In this document: in pieces, positions 41,472 through 44,771 of the stretch
Layout of the letters: every line of letters starts with the position of its first letter
Position numbering within the stretch: the first letter of the stretch is position 1
Assembly: GCA_022841505.1 (NCBI GenBank)
Contig: JALHRK010000011.1
Span: 1 to 44,771 of the forward strand
From: Saprospiraceae bacterium
Lineage (GTDB): Bacteria; Bacteroidota; Bacteroidia; Chitinophagales; Saprospiraceae
Reading direction: 5' to 3'
DNA length: 44,771 bases
Position numbers and translations under genes: made by a program
Notes under the pieces: generated by a model
What the model was told of the DNA's origin: nothing
Database searches by the model: none
Seen by the model: only the letters and a program-made list of their open reading frames with translations

Positions 41472-42007
41472 TTATTTACCCAACTCAAACCCCATCTCCC
41501 CAACATCCCACGAATTCCCACCCACAAACACCTTAAACAACCCAGGCTCCGCCACAAAACCCTGCCCTTCGTGCCAGAACGCCAGGTCGTTTTTGCATAC
41601 AGTGAACGTCACCGTTTTCTTTTCGCCAGGCTGGAAGCTTAGCTTTTGGAAACCTTTCAATTCTTTTACTGGTCTGGTGATGCTGCCCACGAGGTCGCGG
41701 ATATAGCGTTGCACTACTTCTTCACCAGCGTATTTGCCCGTGTTGATCACGCCAACCGTCACTATGAGGGTTTCGTTCATGCCAATTTTGGATTTGCTCA
41801 GGCGGATGTCAGCGTAGGAAAAAGTCGTGTAGCTGAGCCAGAAACCGAACGGATACAAAGCGTCGGTTTTTACGTCGCGGTATTTCGACAGGTAAATGCG
41901 GTCGCTGGCTGGTTCGGTATAATTGCCTTGATATGGGCGCCCCGTGTGTTTGTAGCTGCAAAGGAAATGCCCAGCGTGAGCAAGCTGAGACTTGTGAGTA
42001 ATTTCAT
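41472..42007 (-). pseudogene. GH3 beta-glucosidase remnant with large internal deletion and frame shift
   Basis: The ATG at 42007 opens a signal peptide (M-K-L-L-T-S-L-S-L-L-T-L-G-I-S-F-A), but about 20 codons on the frame is lost. In the neighbouring frame a clear C-terminal part of a GH3 beta-glucosidase (BglX-like) runs to 41472: T-G-R-P-Y-Q-G-N-Y, L-Y-P-F-G-F-W-L-S-Y-T-T-F-S-Y, then the fibronectin type III-like domain (G-E-E-V-V-Q-R-Y-I-R-D-L-V-G-S-I-T-R-P) and F-V-G-G-N-S-W-D-V. About 550 residues including both catalytic residues are missing, so the signal peptide was joined out of frame to the last 175 residues. Family members have G-Y-G-L-S-Y-T-T-F; the W in F-W-L-S-Y may be further decay. 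It fits the glucan locus upstream. A misassembly is the alternative. Confidence 0.75.
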
Positions 42008-42121
42008 TATTAGACTTTCTTCGTAAAGTTAGGCTGGCTCCTGTTTTCGAGAGGGGGGGTATGGGCCAAATAAGCGGGGGATTTGTTGGGGCAGAAAATT
42101 TTCTGCCCGTTGGCATATATT

Positions 42122-42255
42122 GTCCCCGTAGGGGTTGAAAATATTCAACCCTTACGGGGAGGAGGCGGGGTTAAAGATTATCAACCCTTATGGGGGCCAG
42201 GGTTGAAGGTTTTCAACCCTTATGCGGTGGCGGGGTTGAAGGTTTTCAACCCCTA
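42122..42255. repeat. array of four 20-base palindromes
   Basis: Four units of GGGTTGAA-N4-TTCAACCC type lie at 42132-42151, 42168-42187, 42200-42219 and 42233-42252. The spacers are 12-16 bases, G-rich and contain TTAYGSGG; the outermost unit extends to a 16-base arm (CCCCGTAGGGGTTGAA). The last unit ends at the stop codon of the GH16 gene, whose TAG is part of the GTAGGGGTTGAA edge. Spacers are too short for a CRISPR array. Confidence 0.7.
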
Positions 42256-43476
42256 CTGTTGTTGAAAAACCCGCACATAATCCACAATCATCCGTTGCGG
42301 GAAGACCGTTGTTGCATCGGGGGAACCGGGTAAATTTCCGCCCACCGCGACGTTGAAAATGAAAAAGAAAGGCTGATTGAAAGGATACGGTTGTCCGTTC
42401 AAATTTGCTGGCGTGATGGTATGGTAAAGTTGGTCGTCCATATACCACTCGATCTGGTCTTCTTTCCAGATGATGGAAAAGACGTGGAACTCCTGGGAGA
42501 ATTTTTGGCCGGCAGGCAGAAATTTCGCGGCGGTGCGAAACTGGTGCTGGCTGAGGTTGGCGCCAAAATGCGCTGTGCCGATAATGCGGTTGGGGCGTTC
42601 ACCGGTCAGCTCCATGATGTCAATTTCGCCGCAAGCAGGCCAGCTGGTGTTGTCAATGTTTTCGCCCAGCATCCAGAGCGCAGGCCACAGGCCCTTACCT
42701 TCGGGCAATACTGCGCGGATGTCAATCCGGCCATATTTGAATTCCCGCTTGTTTTTGGTAATGATGCGCGAGGAGGTGTAATTTTTACCTCCAAAATTTT
42801 CCTGTTTTGCTTCGATGACCATGTGGCCTCGCGTCATCAGGGTGTTTTCCGGGCGGTAATACTCCAGTTCATTGTTGCCCCATCCGCAATTACCCGGGCA
42901 GCCGTCGCCAAGTTCGTACGTCCAGTTCGCCGGGTTCAGGGTTTCGCCCGCAAACTCGTCCTGCCAAACCAAATTGTAGCCATCATAACTTTCCGGCGTC
43001 GTGTAGCCCGTTTCCGGGATATTGATAAAATCGGCTGGATTGATGTCGTCGTTGAGGATGGTAATGGTGATGCGGTCGTTCGACAAATCTGCGTTGGCCG
43101 CATCGAAAAGGCGCAATTCAAAAGTTTCGTCCTCTTCTTTCACTAAATCGCCCCGAATGGTGAGCGTAATTTCCTTCTCATTTACCGAAGGTCCAAAAAG
43201 CAATTTTTGATTGTCTATCAAAATAAAATCATTGCCGGCTACAGCCGTGCCATTCATGGTGGCGGCGGTCACCACGACATTGGTCAGGTTCAGCCCTCCC
43301 AGCTTCACTTTGAAAGTGAGCGTCGTATCGGCATTGCCTTCCGTGATGACAATATTCGCAGCGTCTAAGGCAAGGCTGGGTTTGGCTGTTTGCGGCAAAC
43401 CCGTATCGTCGTCTTCCTTAATGCAGGACCAGCAGGCCGTTGCCAATAAGAGCGCAGACAGGATATAATTTTTCAT
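42253..43476 (-). CDS. surface lipoprotein endo-beta-1,3-glucanase (GH16) with Calx-beta domain
   Basis: A 407-residue glycanase. The signal sequence ends at Cys18, followed by I-K-E-D-D-D, the acidic export signal that sends Bacteroidota lipoproteins to the cell surface. Residues 33-144 form a Calx-beta-type domain (A-N-I-V-I-T-E-G, D-E-T-F-E-L-R-L). The GH16 domain covers 165-405; the catalytic signature E-I-D-I-M-E is at 284-289 with nucleophile E284 and acid/base E289. The W-x-x-E-L-G-D-G-C-P-G-N-C-G-W-G-N-N-E-L-E-Y-Y segment is typical of laminarinases. It cuts laminarin-type beta-1,3-glucan outside the cell. A second GH16 gene starts 160 bases upstream, and a GH3 remnant lies downstream, so this is part of a glucan locus. 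Confidence 0.9.
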   Translation of the reverse strand: MKNYILSALLLATACWSCIKEDDDTGLPQTAKPSLALDAANIVITEGNADTTLTFKVKLGGLNLTNVVVTAATMNGTAVAGNDFILIDNQKLLFGPSVNEKEITLTIRGDLVKEEDETFELRLFDAANADLSNDRITITILNDDINPADFINIPETGYTTPESYDGYNLVWQDEFAGETLNPANWTYELGDGCPGNCGWGNNELEYYRPENTLMTRGHMVIEAKQENFGGKNYTSSRIITKNKREFKYGRIDIRAVLPEGKGLWPALWMLGENIDNTSWPACGEIDIMELTGERPNRIIGTAHFGANLSQHQFRTAAKFLPAGQKFSQEFHVFSIIWKEDQIEWYMDDQLYHTITPANLNGQPYPFNQPFFFIFNVAVGGNLPGSPDATTVFPQRMIVDYVRVFQQQ

Positions 43477-43506
43477 GTTTTTAGTTTTAGCCCCCTAACC
43501 CCCTCC

Positions 43507-43638
43507 TTCGACTGCGCTCAGGCAGCGAGAGGGGAATAAAGGCCGTTTCCGAAAAAGTTTATAATTTGTTGTTCGTTGTCGGTTGTTCGTTGTTCGTTAT
43601 CACATCTTCAAATCCTCGAATTTTCAAATCTTCAAATC
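43507..43638. repeat. spacer repeats: TTCGACTGCGCTCA and TTTGAAGAT family
   Basis: TTCGACTGCGCTCA at 43507-43520 is identical to the complement of the right arm nested in the element at 6679-6692. At 43604-43638 a 35-base inverted copy of the repeat at 10356-10390 occurs with one mismatch; on the minus strand it begins with the TGA stop of the second GH16 gene. Between them is a TTGTTCGTTGTCGG-like run of simple repeats. Confidence 0.7.
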
Positions 43639-44458
43639 ACTTCTGGTACACCCTTACATAATCCACCTCCATCCTTTGCGGCCAGATGCTGTCGTCAACG
43701 CCCTTTTTACCGCCCCAATTGCCGCCAACGGCAATATTGAGCAGCAGGTGAAAAGCTTTGTCGAAAGGCCAGACTTCAAAACCGTTTTTTTCATCGGTAA
43801 AACTGTGGTAGCGTTTCCCATCCACATAAAAATCTAAGCGTGCTTCGGTCCACTCCAGGGCATAGCGGTGAAATTTCTGGTGTGCGTCGGTCAACAAAAT
43901 CCTTCCCGCACTTTGTGTTCCAATGTTGTGGTTATAGCTTTTGGTGTGCACCGCCGCAAAAACGGAATCAGGTTCATACCCTACGTATTCCATAATGTCA
44001 ATTTCACCGCTGGAAGGCCAGCCGCCGTATTCCCAACCGGTGGGCAGCATCCAGATTGCCGGCCACACGCCCCGGCCGCTCGGTAGTTTGGCGCGCACTT
44101 CAATTTTGCCATATTTCCAGTCACCTTTGTGTTTCGATACCAACCGGGCCGAAGTGTATTGTCTGCTTCCAAAAGCCTCGCGGTGCGCCTCAATGATGAG
44201 GTTCCCGTTTTCCACGCGGGCATTTTCGGCACGGCTTTGCGTATAGTATTGCAACTCGTTGTTGCCCCACCCGCAGACGTTCGGACACCCGTCACCGAGG
44301 TCATACCCCCAGCGCGTGCTGTCAGGTAAGCCTTCGTATTGGAACTCGTCGGCCCAGACTAATTGGTATTTAGCGGTTGAATTCACCTCACCCAAAAGCG
44401 ATGTGCCCGTCATTGTCAAGGAGATCCAGGCGCTTATCAAAGTTAAAAGGTGCATCAT
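43637..44458 (-). CDS. secreted endo-beta-1,3-glucanase (GH16)
   Basis: A 273-residue single-domain glycanase with a signal peptide (about 1-24) and no lipobox, so it is probably periplasmic or secreted. The GH16 signature E-I-D-I-M-E is at 152-157 (E152 nucleophile, E157 acid/base), preceded by W-P-A-I-W-M-L-P and followed by the conserved V-H-T and final P-Q-R-M-E-V-D-Y-V-R-V-Y-Q-K. It is a paralogue of the downstream GH16 protein, with the same G-D-G-C-P-N-V-C-G-W-G-N-N-E-L-Q-Y-Y segment, but without the Calx-beta domain. It is read in the same direction, and the two probably act one after the other on laminarin. The stop codon belongs to a TTTGAAGAT repeat. Confidence 0.9.
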   Translation of the reverse strand: MMHLLTLISAWISLTMTGTSLLGEVNSTAKYQLVWADEFQYEGLPDSTRWGYDLGDGCPNVCGWGNNELQYYTQSRAENARVENGNLIIEAHREAFGSRQYTSARLVSKHKGDWKYGKIEVRAKLPSGRGVWPAIWMLPTGWEYGGWPSSGEIDIMEYVGYEPDSVFAAVHTKSYNHNIGTQSAGRILLTDAHQKFHRYALEWTEARLDFYVDGKRYHSFTDEKNGFEVWPFDKAFHLLLNIAVGGNWGGKKGVDDSIWPQRMEVDYVRVYQK

Positions 44459-44491
44459 ATATTGGTTATTTGCGCTAATTAGCGTCTGTGC

Positions 44492-44626
44492 TTTTAGTCG
44501 AGTGTCTGCTCTTTAGAGTTCGAGAGCAAGGCATGTTTGGCCCCAAAAACGGGAGTTTACTTGCGTAAATGACCGATTTTGGGGCCGAACATAACGCAGC
44601 TATCGGACTATAAAGACAGACACTAA
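44492..44626. mobile_element. MITE-like hairpin element, copy 2
   Basis: Second copy of the element at 6551-6740, sharing TTTAGAGTTCGAGAGCAAGG, the TTTACTTGCGTAAA core and the end TATCGGACTATAAAGACAGA. Here it is uninterrupted: the two halves pair along nearly their full length of about 55 bases each, with GGCCCCAAAA against TTTTGGGGCC in the stem. As in copy 1, its right edge (CACTAA) supplies the stop codon TAG of the adjacent minus-strand gene. Confidence 0.7.
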
Positions 44627-44771
44627 TCAGCCGCTTCAAAATACAATTCAAACCAGCCGCCACCATTCAGAAACGGGGTGCGCACGATCAATTCCGTCTC
44701 CGTCAACACAACGATGTCGTAATTGTTGGAAGCATCCCAAACCCCCATAAAAGCGCCTACTGGCAAATTGA
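44623..44771 (-). CDS. C-terminus of an exported glucan-locus protein (partial)
   Basis: The last 49 codons of a gene whose start lies beyond the window. The frame is open to the edge and ends in TAG at 44625-44623. The visible sequence is beta-rich: V-G-A-F-M-G-V-W-D-A-S-N-N-Y-D-I-V-V-L, then L-I-V-R-T-P-F-L and G-W-F-E-L-Y-F-E-A-A-D. This resembles the end of glycan-binding PKD-type lipoproteins that often precede GH16 genes in laminarin loci, with the pattern G-x-Y-x-G-x-x-x-Y-E-I-L. I infer a surface binding protein of the same locus; too little is visible to be sure. Confidence 0.55.
   Translation of the reverse strand, partial: NLPVGAFMGVWDASNNYDIVVLTETELIVRTPFLNGGGWFELYFEAAD

Noticed and set aside
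42122-42255. Possible CRISPR array
   Set aside because: The units are palindromes of 20 bases and the spacers only 12-16 bases, similar to each other and G-rich; no cas gene is present.

Overview
The window looks like a chromosomal segment of a Bacteroidota bacterium, most likely from the Saprospiria/Chitinophagia side. The reasons are: a secreted C10 protease with a type IX secretion (Por) C-terminal sorting domain, SusD-era style surface lipoproteins with a K-E-D-D export signal, PorT-like beta-barrels, TPR-CHAT proteins, Bacteroidota-type -7 boxes (TAnnTTTG), and intergenic repeats typical of the group. No rRNA, tRNA, phage or complete insertion sequence was seen.

Layout. Positions 1-10.3 kb hold housekeeping and transport genes: two tandem NhaD-type antiporters (the first only as its 3' end), a small lipoprotein, a saccharopine-dehydrogenase-like enzyme (probably carboxynorspermidine synthase), dusB-cca, a glutaminase followed by a membrane adenylate cyclase, and a bile-acid-symporter-family transporter. 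From 10.6 to 13.9 kb there is one large exported Asp-box (BNR/sortilin-like) protein. From 14.4 to 16.0 kb a sigma factor and its membrane TPR/anti-sigma partner run toward the end of the big minus-strand block.

The centrepiece is 15,990-37,547: sixteen minus-strand genes with gaps of at most about 56 bases and several overlaps, so probably one operon or a few nested ones. In transcription order they encode a stand-alone LytTR regulator, a beta-barrel, a zinc-ribbon/FHA-like adaptor, a Ser/Thr kinase with FHA domain, a C10 protease, a lipoprotein, a MotB/TolR-like and a MotA/TolQ-like stator pair, a PP2C phosphatase carrying a periplasmic SPOR domain, a membrane kinase with a WG repeat, a barrel protein, a large vWA protein resembling T6SS TssR, an ABC ATPase and FtsX-like permease, a lipoprotein, and a TPR-CHAT protease. 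I read this as an envelope machine controlled by Ser/Thr phosphorylation and powered by an ion-driven stator; no classical T6SS tube or sheath gene is present. A pair of 11-bp direct repeats with 21-bp period lies just upstream of the LytTR gene and is a good candidate operator.

Positions 37.7-41.4 kb hold two helical-repeat or YWTD-type proteins of unknown role and an overlooked 41-residue peptide gene with a double-glycine leader. Positions 41.4-44.8 kb are the end of a beta-1,3-glucan utilisation locus: two GH16 enzymes, a decayed GH3 beta-glucosidase, and the end of another exported protein.

A recurring theme is that many different repeat families (hairpin/MITE-like elements, TTTGAAGAT arrays, GTTGGCA arrays, GGGTTGAA palindromes) begin exactly at, or even supply, the stop codon of the gene before them.
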